NCBI RefSeq assembly: GCF_007741475.1
Contig: NZ_CP036261.1
Location: forward strand, 4,713,798-4,777,797
DNA: 64,000 bases
Reading direction: 5' to 3'
DNA from: Rosistilla ulvae
GTDB lineage: Bacteria > Planctomycetota > Planctomycetia > Pirellulales > Pirellulaceae
Part shown: one piece after another, positions 24,456 through 33,726 of the stretch
Layout of the letters: every line of letters begins with the position of its first letter
How positions within the stretch are numbered: position 1 is the first letter of the stretch
The notes under the pieces: generated by a model
Databases searched by the model: none
What the model saw: only the letters and a program-made list of their open reading frames with translations
Told to the model about the DNA's origin: nothing
Position numbers and translations under genes: made by a program

Positions 24456-25277
24456 ATGACAAAACCAACCTTAACCATCACCAATCTGCACGTTTCCGTT
24501 GGCGACAAACCGATCCTTCGCGGCGTCGACCTGGTCATCCGACACGGGGAAACCCACGCCATGATGGGCCCCAACGGTAGCGGCAAGAGCACCCTGGGCT
24601 TGGCGATCATGGGACACCCCGGTTACGAAGTGACCGAGGGTTCGATCACCTTGGATGGCGAAGACGTTTTGGCGATGAGCCCCGACCAACGGGCTCGCGG
24701 TGGAATTTTCATGGCCTTTCAACGCCCGATGGCGATCCCCGGCGTCAAGATGGCCGACTTCCTGCGCCACGCGACGACCAACGTCCGCAACCCCGAACGC
24801 AAGGAAGGGGAAGAGCTGATCCCGATGCGTGAGTTCCGCAAGGAACTGAAGGGGAAGATGGAACACTTGCGAATGGATGTCGAATTCGCTCGCCGTTACG
24901 TCAACGACGGATTCAGCGGTGGCGAGATGAAGCGAGCCGAAATCTTGACGATGGCGATGCTGCAACCGACCTTCGCGATCCTCGACGAAACCGATAGCGG
25001 TCTGGACGCCGATGCGGTTCGGTTGGCCAGCGAATCGATCGCCGAGATCGGTCGCGAGAAGATGGGTCTGTTGATCATCACCCACCACGACAAATTGCTC
25101 GAACACAATCCGCCCGAATTCACGCACGTGATGTTGGGCGGCCGGATCGTCGAAACCGGCGGCAGCGAATTGGCTGACGAATTGCACACAAACGGATACG
25201 ACCGCATTCGCAAGGCCCACCCCGAAGCGGATGCTCTGAACCAAGAGATGCTGTCCGAAGAAGCTGTCGAAGCCTAA
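24456..25277 (+). CDS. sufC: Fe-S cluster assembly ATPase SufC
   Basis: 273 residues, slightly longer than typical SufC (about 250). The ABC ATPase motifs are Walker A GPNGSGKST at 38-46, signature FSGGEMKRAEI and Walker B FAILDETDSGLDADA. SufC-type features are HPGYEVTEGSITLDGEDVLAMSP and the absence of membrane segments. SufC drives conformational change of the SufBC2D scaffold on which [Fe-S] clusters are built in the cytoplasm. It is the second gene of the operon and lies 96 nt before sufB. Confidence 0.95.
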   Translation: MTKPTLTITNLHVSVGDKPILRGVDLVIRHGETHAMMGPNGSGKSTLGLAIMGHPGYEVTEGSITLDGEDVLAMSPDQRARGGIFMAFQRPMAIPGVKMADFLRHATTNVRNPERKEGEELIPMREFRKELKGKMEHLRMDVEFARRYVNDGFSGGEMKRAEILTMAMLQPTFAILDETDSGLDADAVRLASESIAEIGREKMGLLIITHHDKLLEHNPPEFTHVMLGGRIVETGGSELADELHTNGYDRIRKAHPEADALNQEMLSEEAVEA

Positions 25278-25373
25278 GCATCGAACCGGCGATTCAAATC
25301 GCTGCTCGACGCAAACGACGAACAAAAACGCCGCGCTCGATTTTAGGCGGCTAACCTATATAAGGAATTTCCC

Positions 25374-26780
25374 ATGGCGATCGATATCGCAGACAACTCC
25401 GAAATTGGCGAGATCAACAAGTACAACTTCCGGACCGAAACGACCGGAGTGTTCAAGGCCCAAAAGGGTATCAACGAAACGATCGTTCGCCAGATTTCCG
25501 AGATCAAGAACGAGCCGAAGTGGATGCTCGACTTCCGGCTCAAGAGCCTGAAGACGTTCGAAGAACGCCCGATGCCCAAGTGGGGCGGTGCGATCGATAT
25601 CGATTTCCAGGATATCTTTTATTACCTGAAGCCGACCGATCATCAGGGAAAGACTTGGGACGACGTCCCTCAAGAGATCAAAGACACCTTCGAAAAGCTG
25701 GGCATTCCCGAAGCCGAACGCAAGTTCTTATCGGGTGTGAAGGCGCAGTTCGAGAGCGAAGTGATCTACGGTTCGTTGGAAGAGGATCTTGCCAAGCAGG
25801 GCGTGATCTTCACCGATACCGACACCGCCGTTCGCGAACATCCCGATTTGGTCCGCGAGTACTTCGGTAAGATCATTCCGCCCGAAGACAACAAATTTGC
25901 AGCGCTCAACAGCGCCGTTTGGTCGGGCGGATCGTTCATCTACGTTCCACCTGGCGTGAAGATCGAATTCCCGCTGCAAGCCTATTTCCGCATCAACGCG
26001 GAGAACATGGGTCAGTTCGAACGGACGTTGATCATCGTCGACGAAGGGGCCAGCATCCACTACGTCGAAGGCTGCACCGCGCCGATGTACAGCAGCGAAA
26101 GCTTGCACAGTGCGGTTGTGGAAGTGATCGTCAAACGAGGTGCTCGCGCCCGTTACACGACGATCCAAAACTGGGCCAACAACATCTACAACCTGGTCAC
26201 CAAGCGAGCTTACGCTTACGGCGACGCCACGATGGAATGGGTTGACGGTAACTTGGGCAGCAAGCTGACGATGAAATACCCTGCGGTTCACATGATGGAA
26301 CCAGGTGCTCGCGGCGAGATCTTGTCGATCGCGTTTTCGGGTGCCGGACAGCATCAAGACGCGGGTGCCAAATTGGTCCACGCCGCGCCGCACACCACCG
26401 GCCAGATCATCTCCAAATCGATCAGCAAGAACGGCGGCCGCAGTAGTTATCGCGGGCTGGTTCGCGTCGAAAAGGGCGCTCACCACAGCAAGAACAACGT
26501 CGTCTGCGACGCGTTGATCCTGGACGACATCAGCCGCAGCGACACCTATCCCTACATCGAGATCTTGGAACAAGACGTCTCGATCGGACACGAGGCGAGC
26601 GTTTCGCGGATCGGCGAAGAGCAGCTGTTTTATCTGCTCAGCCGCGGCCTGACCGAACAGGAAGCCAGCGCGATGATCGTCAACGGGTTCATCGAACCGT
26701 TGGTCAAAGAGCTGCCGATGGAATACGCCGTCGAAATGAACAAGCTGATCCAACTGCAGATGGAAGGCAGCGTCGGCTAA
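25374..26780 (+). CDS. sufB: Fe-S cluster assembly scaffold SufB
   Basis: 468 residues, normal for SufB. Typical blocks are [52 protein letters not shown] and the C-terminal region with [16 protein letters not shown] and [19 protein letters not shown], which carry the conserved cysteine and cluster-assembly residues. SufB forms the SufBC2D complex with SufC and SufD. A TAAGGAATTTCCC ribosome-binding region precedes the ATG. A strong stem-loop separates it from sufD. Confidence 0.95.
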   Translation: MAIDIADNSEIGEINKYNFRTETTGVFKAQKGINETIVRQISEIKNEPKWMLDFRLKSLKTFEERPMPKWGGAIDIDFQDIFYYLKPTDHQGKTWDDVPQEIKDTFEKLGIPEAERKFLSGVKAQFESEVIYGSLEEDLAKQGVIFTDTDTAVREHPDLVREYFGKIIPPEDNKFAALNSAVWSGGSFIYVPPGVKIEFPLQAYFRINAENMGQFERTLIIVDEGASIHYVEGCTAPMYSSESLHSAVVEVIVKRGARARYTTIQNWANNIYNLVTKRAYAYGDATMEWVDGNLGSKLTMKYPAVHMMEPGARGEILSIAFSGAGQHQDAGAKLVHAAPHTTGQIISKSISKNGGRSSYRGLVRVEKGAHHSKNNVVCDALILDDISRSDTYPYIEILEQDVSIGHEASVSRIGEEQLFYLLSRGLTEQEASAMIVNGFIEPLVKELPMEYAVEMNKLIQLQMEGSVG

Positions 26781-26782
26781 GC

Positions 26783-26842
26783 AATCGGATCGACCCCAAG
26801 GGCCTTTAGCGCTTCGTGCTGCTGGAGGCCCCGTCTCCGATT
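26783..26842 (+). other. Stem-loop in the sufB-sufD spacer
   Basis: GGGCCTTTAGC (26800-26810) pairs with GCTGGAGGCCC (26821-26831) using two G-U wobbles. An outer AATCGGA (26783-26789) pairs with TCCGATT (26836-26842). There is no T-run, so it is more likely an mRNA stability or processing element than a terminator. Confidence 0.45.
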
Positions 26843-26893
26843 TGCTCGCTTTTCCTTGTTAGAAAAACCAATTAGACGTCACCAAAATCAGAC

Positions 26894-28201
26894 ATGACAC
26901 AAACAGCGACGCAAACCAAATTTGATACCGAAGGCTTTGAAGCGTTCCTCGCTACCAAGTCGCAACCGCAATGGGTTGTCGACGCGCGGCGAAAAGCGTG
27001 GGAAAGCTACCAGCAGATGGAATGGCCGCATCGTCGGCACGAGGAATGGATTCGCAGCGATTTGCGGCTGTTCAACCTCGACAAATTCTCCGTCCCCACC
27101 GACACTCCAGCCGCTGCCGAAACACACCCGTTGCTGAACGTGGGCGTCGATTTGGCCGGCCACGTCGACACGCTCGATTGCCACACGGTCAGCGAATCGC
27201 TCGATCCGGAACTGGCAGCCAAAGGCGTGATCTTCGGCAGCCTGGACCGCCTGGTTAACGAACATCCCGAGATCATCCAACCGCTGCTCTTTTCGGCAGT
27301 CGATCCGACCTACGACCGCTTCGCCGCGTTGCACGCTGCGTTCTGGAGCGGCGGTTCGATCCTGTATGTTCCGCGTGGCGTCGTGATCGACAAACCGCTG
27401 CACATGTCGTCGTTCATGAACGACGGCGCAACCGATCTCTCCCACACGCTTGTCGTGTTGGAAGAAGGAGCCGAAGCAACGGTCTTGCAAGAATCGAACA
27501 GCTTCGATCGCAAGGCGGGCGGTTTCCACTGTGGCGCAATCGAATTGATCCAACGCCCCGGATCGCACTTGCGTTTTGTAACCCTGCAGGATTGGGGCTA
27601 CAAAACATTCCACTTCGCTCACCAACAAGCGATCGTCGACCGCGATGCGACGTTGCAATGGACGATCAGTGCGATGGGGGCCGGCTTTGCCAAGGTGAAC
27701 CAGCAGGTTCAACTGGTCGGCCCGGGAGCGGACAGCCAAGTCAACGGCGTGATGTTCACCGAGGGACGCCAACACTTGGCGTATCACACCCTGCAGCATC
27801 ACTCGGCACCCAACTGCCACAGCGACTTCCTGTACAAATCGGCTCAACAAGACAACAGCCAAACGGTCTGGAAGGGAATGATCAAGGTCGACAAGATCGC
27901 TCAAAAGACCGACGGCTACCAACGCAACGACAACCTGTTGCTCAGCAGTTCGGCTCGCGCCGATTCGATCCCCGGCTTGGAGATCGAAGCCGACGACGTC
28001 CGCTGCACCCACGGCAGCACGTCCAGCCAAGTCGACGCCGAACAGATCTTCTACGCTCGCTGCCGCGGATTCACGCAGAAGGAAGCGGTACGGATGATCG
28101 TCACCGGATTCTTCCAGCAGATCTTCGACCGGATCTCGATCGAAAGCGTTCGCGACGCCCTGGGCGATGCGATTGCAAAACAAGTACGAGACTACGCGTA
28201 A
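26894..28201 (+). CDS. sufD: Fe-S cluster assembly protein SufD
   Basis: 435 residues. The SufB/SufD fold is recognised from AAFWSGGSILYVPRGVVIDKP, HTLVVLEEGAEATVLQE, FKIDKIAQKTDGYQ-like residues (VDKIAQKTDGYQRN) and the C-terminal EADDVRCTHGSTSSQVD/EQIFYARCRGF motif shared by the family. The partner of SufB and SufC in the scaffold complex, it supports iron entry. It starts 113 nt after sufB, and the SufT-like gene follows 41 nt later. No sufS, sufE or sufU is present in the operon, so sulfur supply must be encoded elsewhere. Confidence 0.93.
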   Translation: MTQTATQTKFDTEGFEAFLATKSQPQWVVDARRKAWESYQQMEWPHRRHEEWIRSDLRLFNLDKFSVPTDTPAAAETHPLLNVGVDLAGHVDTLDCHTVSESLDPELAAKGVIFGSLDRLVNEHPEIIQPLLFSAVDPTYDRFAALHAAFWSGGSILYVPRGVVIDKPLHMSSFMNDGATDLSHTLVVLEEGAEATVLQESNSFDRKAGGFHCGAIELIQRPGSHLRFVTLQDWGYKTFHFAHQQAIVDRDATLQWTISAMGAGFAKVNQQVQLVGPGADSQVNGVMFTEGRQHLAYHTLQHHSAPNCHSDFLYKSAQQDNSQTVWKGMIKVDKIAQKTDGYQRNDNLLLSSSARADSIPGLEIEADDVRCTHGSTSSQVDAEQIFYARCRGFTQKEAVRMIVTGFFQQIFDRISIESVRDALGDAIAKQVRDYA

Positions 28202-28242
28202 GCGACGTCCATTCACCCTAATATTCGGCGGAGCTTACCGAA

Positions 28243-28560
28243 ATGCCGTTACAAGAAGATACCGTCCGCGAATCGTTGAAGAAGGTTATCGATCCGGAAC
28301 TGTTCGTTAACATCGTCGATCTGGGCCTCGTCTACGAGGTCTACATCACCGAGAAGGAAAACGAAAAGTACGACGTCAAAATCGACATGACGATGACCAG
28401 CCCGATGTGCCCAGCCGGCCCGCAATTGGTCGCCGGAGCGAAAGCTGCGATCGAAGAATGCGAAGGGGTCGAAACGGCGGAGGTCAAAGTCGTGATGGAT
28501 CCGCCATGGACCCCCGACTGCATGACCGACGACGCCCGCGACCAACTGGGCATCTTTTAG
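28243..28560 (+). CDS. SufT/MIP18-like Fe-S assembly factor (DUF59)
   Basis: 105 residues, the typical size of the single-domain DUF59 (MIP18/PaaD) family. It has DPELFVNIVDLGLVYEVYI, MTMTSPMCPAGPQLV with the conserved cysteine, and VVMDPPWTPDCMTDDAR. Such proteins help mature Fe-S proteins. Last gene of the suf operon, just after sufD. Confidence 0.92.
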   Translation: MPLQEDTVRESLKKVIDPELFVNIVDLGLVYEVYITEKENEKYDVKIDMTMTSPMCPAGPQLVAGAKAAIEECEGVETAEVKVVMDPPWTPDCMTDDARDQLGIF

Positions 28561-28917
28561 ACGAACTGCAAGTCTAAGCAACCGTCCCTCAATCGCCTGG
28601 TCTCACCAGGCGATACGCTTTGGGAGGCGGGATACCATCGCAAGAAGTTCGCTCGACGCGGAACATCCGCCTTACGTCCAGCGAGCGCTCCCCGTCGACA
28701 ATTCTCTACGGCAGACGCGTCTCGTCAGCCGCGGCAAAATTCGCCAAGCCCGATGGAGCATTCCAGGGCATGCAGCCCGAAGGTTGAAACGTTTCTTCAA
28801 CTCAACCGCCCGGCAAGAAATGACGGCTCTCCGAGAGGCCGGCAGCCTTGAAACACCGGGGGATTGCTCCGCAGCGAATCATCCCCCTCGTTCCCTGCCA
28901 TGCAAACCGAGCAACAG
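28561..28917. other. Intergenic region after suf operon
   Basis: 357 bp between convergent genes. It contains the hairpin at 28592-28614 and nothing else I can assign. Confidence 0.5.
28592..28614 (+). terminator. Hairpin after the suf operon
   Basis: ATCGCCTGG and CCAGGCGAT form a perfect 9-bp stem with loop TCTCA, 32 nt after the last suf stop codon. The following bases (ACGCTTTGGG) are only weakly T-rich, so this is a possible terminator or mRNA-end stabiliser. Confidence 0.45.
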
Positions 28918-30198
28918 CTACGGCGCTTCGGTTTCGTCTGCGTCGGCCTTCGGTTGCTCCGCTTGTTCGACCTGCTTTTCCAGCTGCTGCATTCGCTCCA
29001 GCAATTCCTGAACTTGCTGACGCAACCGCACCACTTCACTGGCGTCGTCGGACTGCGTAATCTCTTCTGCCGGTTCCGGCTTGGACGCGGGAGTTGGGAT
29101 CGTCGGTTGCGGCTTGGGGGCCATCGATTGCGGTGCCGGAATCGCAGCTGGACCTCGCGGAGCAAATGAGTTCAACGGAGCCGGTTGCGGCATCGCGGGA
29201 GCTCGACGAGGGCCCAAGAAGCTGTCGATCGATCGCCCAACGTCTTGCAGAATTTCGCCGACGTTGGCACCTGGTCGAATCACGATCCCCGGAGCTATGT
29301 CGCGTTCACCGTACTCGGCGTCCGCGGACATCGGCTGGCCCGAATCAGCCAAGGTGATCCGTTTACGGCGAAGCACGCGGTCTTGGTAATAACCGATCTC
29401 AACGCTTTGGCCGGCCCGTGCGGTAACCATAAAGTTCGTCAATTCACGAGCGCCGTACATCACCTGTCCATCGATCGAAACGATCGTGTCTCCTGGACGA
29501 ATGCCGATCGATTCGGCTGGCGAATGCGCCGAGACCGAGACCACACGTGCGCCTCGCAGCGCAGGGGCACCGCTTCGCGGTGCGGCGGCGTCTTCGACGC
29601 GAACTCCCAACACACCACGAGATTCTCCATTTGCCATCTCACCCGGTTCGGATTCGGGCCCCACCGGCACGACATCGGAGACGGGGGGCGGAGCATCGGA
29701 CATCGCTGCTCGCAGCTCAAAGAACTTGCCGTCGCGAGAGACCTCGATCGCGACCGGATCCCCAGCCCGCAACGGGCTGAGCGCGTCGGAGACATCTTCA
29801 ATCGTTGTTGCCTGTCGTCCGTTAAGGCCAGTCAGGATGTCGCCGACACGAACACCCGCTTGCTCGGCTGGCGAAAGTTCACGGACGCTAAGGACCGTCA
29901 AACCGGCACGATCCGAACGCTCTTCGGCAACCACACCCAGCGAGGGTCGCTGCTTGGAAGCCGTTGCCGGGGCATCCGATTGTGGATCCTGTTGTGGCAA
30001 AAGATAGGGTTCCGGCAACGCGTTGGCCCGCTGCGTCGGCACGGCTTGCGGAAGCCCCGGGGTTTCACCGATCACCACCGGCGCATCTTGCGTCGGTGCA
30101 GGCAGCTGTTGTGCGTCGGCACGACCAAATAACAACATCACAGCCAACGGGATCGGGCAAGTAAAAAAGACGGCTGACTTTTTGAATCGCCTGAACAT
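28918..30198 (-). CDS. Exported protein with two PDZ domains and C-terminal coiled coil
   Basis: 426 residues. Signal-like N-terminus (FFTCPIPLAVMLLFGRADA), then a Pro/Gln-rich linker. PDZ 1 lies at about 86-166 (ELSPAEQAGVRVGDILTGLNG) and PDZ 2 at about 195-284 (HSPAESIGIRPGDTIVSIDG). A Pro-rich stretch (about 325-375) and a heptad-like coiled coil (VVRLRQQVQELLERMQQLEKQVEQ) follow. No protease domain is attached. It probably acts as a periplasmic scaffold or adaptor. It is divergent from the GNAT gene. Confidence 0.8.
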   Translation of the reverse strand: MFRRFKKSAVFFTCPIPLAVMLLFGRADAQQLPAPTQDAPVVIGETPGLPQAVPTQRANALPEPYLLPQQDPQSDAPATASKQRPSLGVVAEERSDRAGLTVLSVRELSPAEQAGVRVGDILTGLNGRQATTIEDVSDALSPLRAGDPVAIEVSRDGKFFELRAAMSDAPPPVSDVVPVGPESEPGEMANGESRGVLGVRVEDAAAPRSGAPALRGARVVSVSAHSPAESIGIRPGDTIVSIDGQVMYGARELTNFMVTARAGQSVEIGYYQDRVLRRKRITLADSGQPMSADAEYGERDIAPGIVIRPGANVGEILQDVGRSIDSFLGPRRAPAMPQPAPLNSFAPRGPAAIPAPQSMAPKPQPTIPTPASKPEPAEEITQSDDASEVVRLRQQVQELLERMQQLEKQVEQAEQPKADADETEAP

Positions 30199-30319
30199 CG
30201 GTGATCTCCCTCTGATCGATTTGAAGTGTAACCATTACATTGTAGCGGAAAGGATGGGATTCGCCGCAAGCGGTATCCTGCACATAACCACCCTAGCGGT
30301 CACCCCGGAGAGCGAACCA

Positions 30320-31240
30320 TTGAACGAACTTGAAGTCCGTCCCCCTCGGCCAGCGGAATCAGCCCAAATCGTCACGCTGCTAACTGCTGGCGAATCGGAG
30401 ATGCGTCGGCACCTGATCACTTCATCCGTCGCCGGCGCTCTAAAAAACCCAGACGCCAAAACGGTAGGCTTGGTCGCCGCTTGCGGTGATCAGATGCGAG
30501 GGGCGGTGATAGGGTCGGCTCTCCCAGGGGGCACGGGCGTTCTGGTTGGCCTGCGGATCGCGACCGAAGAACAGGACGAACTGACACCCGAAGCAGCCGC
30601 CGAAGTCGCGGCACCGCTGTTCCAGGCACTGACAGCCTATCTGCACGCGCTGGACGTTCGCTTTATCCAATCGACGTGCGACACCCAAAGTCCCCCGGCG
30701 GAATTGATGGCCGTCGGGTTCCAACACCTGGCAGACCTTCAATACCTGTCGGTCGAAGCGTCTGCGCTGAACGCCCAAGTGTCGCCCGAACTGACGTTTG
30801 TCGACGCAACGGAATTGTCGGAGGAACAGATAGTCGAACTAGTCGAGCAAACCTACATCGACACCCGCGACTGCCCCTCGATGAACCAATATCGCATTGC
30901 TAGCGAGACGCTTGCGTCGTACCGGGCGATGCCGCAACACGATCCCACCGCTTGGCGAATCGCTCAGCACAAAGGGGAAGCGATCGGATGCGTGCTGACC
31001 TTGCCGTTTGTCGATTCAAACGCACTGGAACTGACCTACATGGGCGTGGTGCCAAGTGCCCGCGGAAATCGTTGGGGGGCTTCGTTGGTGAGCGAAGCGG
31101 GGCGGATCGCCCAACAAAGAGGCTTGCAGACGGTCAACCTGGGCGTGGACCAGAAGAATGATCCCGCCCAACAGATCTACGAACGATTCGGCTTCACATC
31201 GTTCTTTGGCGAATCGGTCTGGGGCCGCAGGATCGATTGA
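30320..31240 (+). CDS. GNAT family N-acetyltransferase
   Basis: 306 residues when started at the TTG at 30320, which has GGAG 9 nt upstream and begins directly at the domain (NELEVRPPRPAES). An ATG at 30254 is an alternative with a poorly placed ribosome-binding site. Further upstream the frame runs over the divergent PDZ gene. The C-terminal GNAT core has the acetyl-CoA motif VVPSARGNRWGASLVSEAGR and the ending LGVDQKNDPAQQIYERFGF. The N-terminal half looks like a degenerate second GNAT-like domain. The acceptor is unknown. Confidence 0.75.
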   Translation: MNELEVRPPRPAESAQIVTLLTAGESEMRRHLITSSVAGALKNPDAKTVGLVAACGDQMRGAVIGSALPGGTGVLVGLRIATEEQDELTPEAAAEVAAPLFQALTAYLHALDVRFIQSTCDTQSPPAELMAVGFQHLADLQYLSVEASALNAQVSPELTFVDATELSEEQIVELVEQTYIDTRDCPSMNQYRIASETLASYRAMPQHDPTAWRIAQHKGEAIGCVLTLPFVDSNALELTYMGVVPSARGNRWGASLVSEAGRIAQQRGLQTVNLGVDQKNDPAQQIYERFGFTSFFGESVWGRRID

Positions 31241-31279
31241 CGAAACCTGCGGCAACTCATTCCAGGCAAACTGGATCGC

Positions 31280-33094
31280 TTAGCGCTTCGCAGCCTCTGC
31301 CGCCGCGGCAGCAGGAGCTGCGGCCAAGCGACCGTCTTGTGTCGTGCCTGCCAAGTAGTTGTCGATCTGGCTGGCACTTTTCAATTCGTCGAACTTTTCG
31401 GCCATCGCGATCCGAGTCTTCTTTTCGGTCAGGTCGCGGACCAATTGTTCGCGAACTTGAGCGTCCATCTCGGCAACGATCGGGCTCGTTCGCCCCTGGC
31501 ATCGCATGATGATGTAACGTTCGCCGGTTGCGACGATCCCGCTGAGCTCACCTGGCTGCAGCCGGAAAGCTTCGTCTTCGACAGCCGGTTGGCCACCATG
31601 ACGACGAATTGGAGGCACGCGTCCGAGGTTGCTTTGCGAAACCGGTTCGATCGAATACTGTTCGGCCAATTGGCCAAAGAACTCTTCGGTTGGGTTGGCA
31701 CGAGCCATATCCCAAACCTGCTGGGCACTCTTCTGATCCGACAACACGATCGCCAAGACCTCAACGCGTTCGCCGAAGTTTGCTTGGAACCCCTTGCGAA
31801 GGTCTTCGTCGGTGACGTTCACTTCGGCTTGCACCATCTTCTTCAGTGCAACCGAGGGCCACACCGAGTCTTGCATGTACAATTCTTCGCTAACGCCTTG
31901 TTCCTCGGTCACATTGGCCAACCACTTTTTCACGTCGGGCTTTCCTTCGGCGGTGATGAAGCCGTAGGACTCGGCGGCGCGGGCGACTTCGGCAGCCAAT
32001 TCTTCTTGCGTGACCTGCAGGTTCTGGCGTTTAAGCTGTTGTTCCAACAACGTTCGATTGATTTCGCCGTCGAGAACATCCAGACCGTGTCGCTTCACCG
32101 TTTCGGCGATCACTTGAGCCAACGTCAGTTGTTGGCCATTGATCAAAGCAGCCGCCCCAGGATATTGCTTACGCAATTCGGGGTTTGCCAAAACGTTGAC
32201 GACCTGCGCCTGTTGTTGCAGCTTTTGAAACAGCTCGGTTCCCGAAACGCGAGTCTTTTGGTCGCGGATTCGATCGGTGATCTGTTGACGAATCGCTGCG
32301 ATCTGCTGAGCTGGTGGATGCATCGCTGGCAAGTGCTTCACGCATTGCAGCATGATCCATTGATCGGCGATCTGGAAAGGAGCGGAGATTTCGTTGGGCT
32401 TCAGCGAAAACGCGATCTCTTCGAATTTCGGATCGCTGGTGTGACGATGGATCGGCGGGATCATACCTCGCACGCTGGCACTCGCTTCGTCTTCGCTGAA
32501 GTCTTTCGCCAGTTGGCCAAACTGAGCCGGATCGGCGGTCGATCGAGCGTGCAACTGCTCGGCGACCTGCTTCTTGCCCACCATGATCATCCGGCATTTG
32601 ACCGATTCGCCGTATTGACTGGCAAACGCCTTATTGAATTCTTCGGGCGTCACCTGGGTCTCTTTAGCGACCAAGGTTTGCAACGCGATCATTGGCCAAA
32701 CGATATCGCGACGATATTCGGCCGGAGCGATCTTGCGTTCCTGCTGCAACATCTGCAGGTAGCGATCGACCGACAGGCCGAACTTCCCGGCAATCCGCTC
32801 GATCTCGTCTTCGACATCCTTGTTCGTGATCGTGATATTGTGCTGCTTGCATGCCTGCAGGATCAGATACTTATTGACCATGCTTTCCAGAACGTCTTCG
32901 CCGTGGCGTCGCAGAGCTTCTTCGCCCAACGTGTTCCGCGAGAGCGACGTTCCATTGACGACAGCGACCACTTCGCTTGGAGTCGCTGCGGCCTGTTGAG
33001 CCACGGCGGGACTGGCAATGCACAGCAAAACCGCTGCAAAAACCAAACCGCGGCAGGCGGTTGGGTTTAGTAATGTTGTTTTCAGGGTCGTCAT
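31280..33094 (-). CDS. Periplasmic peptidyl-prolyl isomerase with two parvulin-like modules
   Basis: 604 residues with a signal peptide (GLVFAAVLLCIASPAVAQ). It reads as a tandem of SurA-like units. Each has an N-terminal helical chaperone part (NKYLILQACKQHNITITNKDVEDEIERIAG; LNRTLLEQQLKRQNLQVTQEELAAEVARA-like) followed by a parvulin domain (FGQLAKDFSEDEAS..IPPIHRHTSDPKFEEIAFSLKPNEIS; FGQLAEQYSIEPVSQSNLGRVPPIRRHG..AFRLQPGELS). It probably folds or escorts exported proteins. Active-site assignments are not certain. The gene ends 39 nt from the GNAT stop codon (convergent). Confidence 0.82.
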   Translation of the reverse strand: MTTLKTTLLNPTACRGLVFAAVLLCIASPAVAQQAAATPSEVVAVVNGTSLSRNTLGEEALRRHGEDVLESMVNKYLILQACKQHNITITNKDVEDEIERIAGKFGLSVDRYLQMLQQERKIAPAEYRRDIVWPMIALQTLVAKETQVTPEEFNKAFASQYGESVKCRMIMVGKKQVAEQLHARSTADPAQFGQLAKDFSEDEASASVRGMIPPIHRHTSDPKFEEIAFSLKPNEISAPFQIADQWIMLQCVKHLPAMHPPAQQIAAIRQQITDRIRDQKTRVSGTELFQKLQQQAQVVNVLANPELRKQYPGAAALINGQQLTLAQVIAETVKRHGLDVLDGEINRTLLEQQLKRQNLQVTQEELAAEVARAAESYGFITAEGKPDVKKWLANVTEEQGVSEELYMQDSVWPSVALKKMVQAEVNVTDEDLRKGFQANFGERVEVLAIVLSDQKSAQQVWDMARANPTEEFFGQLAEQYSIEPVSQSNLGRVPPIRRHGGQPAVEDEAFRLQPGELSGIVATGERYIIMRCQGRTSPIVAEMDAQVREQLVRDLTEKKTRIAMAEKFDELKSASQIDNYLAGTTQDGRLAAAPAAAAAEAAKR

Positions 33095-33392
33095 CTGGCC
33101 TCTCCTTAACCATCGAGCGACATTGAATCGAAATCCTTCGTTCGACTGAGCACAAGCTCGGACTGCTCAACCGATGGCGGGAGATTAGAAAAAAAGTTCA
33201 TTTTGGCTCAAGACCAACTTGCGAAAAGTCGAGGGCAAGTTGCCGACGTCTTTTCTTTGCCAAAAAAATTGCTGCGGTGCGGTTCTGTCTGGACACGCAC
33301 TCCGGCGGATCGTTAACGTCCAGGTCGTTGCCAGGCTCTCGCAGTATGGCCTGACTTGCTCGATCCAAAATTTTGCCAAAGGGAATTAGGCA

Positions 33393-33641
33393 ATGGTCAA
33401 CGTGAATTTCTTCGATTGGATGCGTCAGGGTGTAAAGCAATCGGTCCTGCTGGGTGTCAGCGATGCGATTGAAACCATGGGTACGCCCGCCGAAACCGAA
33501 ACAATGGATCCCGATATCCTGGCGTTTCTGAAAAACGACAGCGACGGGGAAACCAAGCGAGTCGGCAGCCGAACCGCACGCGGCGGCGCTCGCAAACGGC
33601 TGGGCAAATCGCTGAACGATCTGGACCCCGCCAAATCCTAG
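33393..33641 (+). CDS. Small conserved-looking protein, function unknown
   Basis: 82 residues. It begins with NVNFFDWMRQGVKQSVLLGVSDAIETMGTP, a motif that looks conserved, and ends in a basic segment (KRVGSRTARGGARKRLGK). A GGGAATTAGG sequence sits before the ATG. No domain was recognised. The basic tail might bind nucleic acid, which is a guess. It lies alone between two convergent minus-strand genes. Confidence 0.65.
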   Translation: MVNVNFFDWMRQGVKQSVLLGVSDAIETMGTPAETETMDPDILAFLKNDSDGETKRVGSRTARGGARKRLGKSLNDLDPAKS

Positions 33642-33726
33642 GGATCTACGATCCGACAAGCGGCCGGACCGGCTTCGTAGAAAAAATCATGCGACGCCCC
33701 AGCGATGCGTCGCAGAGGAAGGCAAC

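Noticed and set aside
31337-33070. 577-codon plus-strand frame opposite the parvulin gene
   Set aside because: An antisense frame with no recognisable domain and a clear real gene on the other strand.
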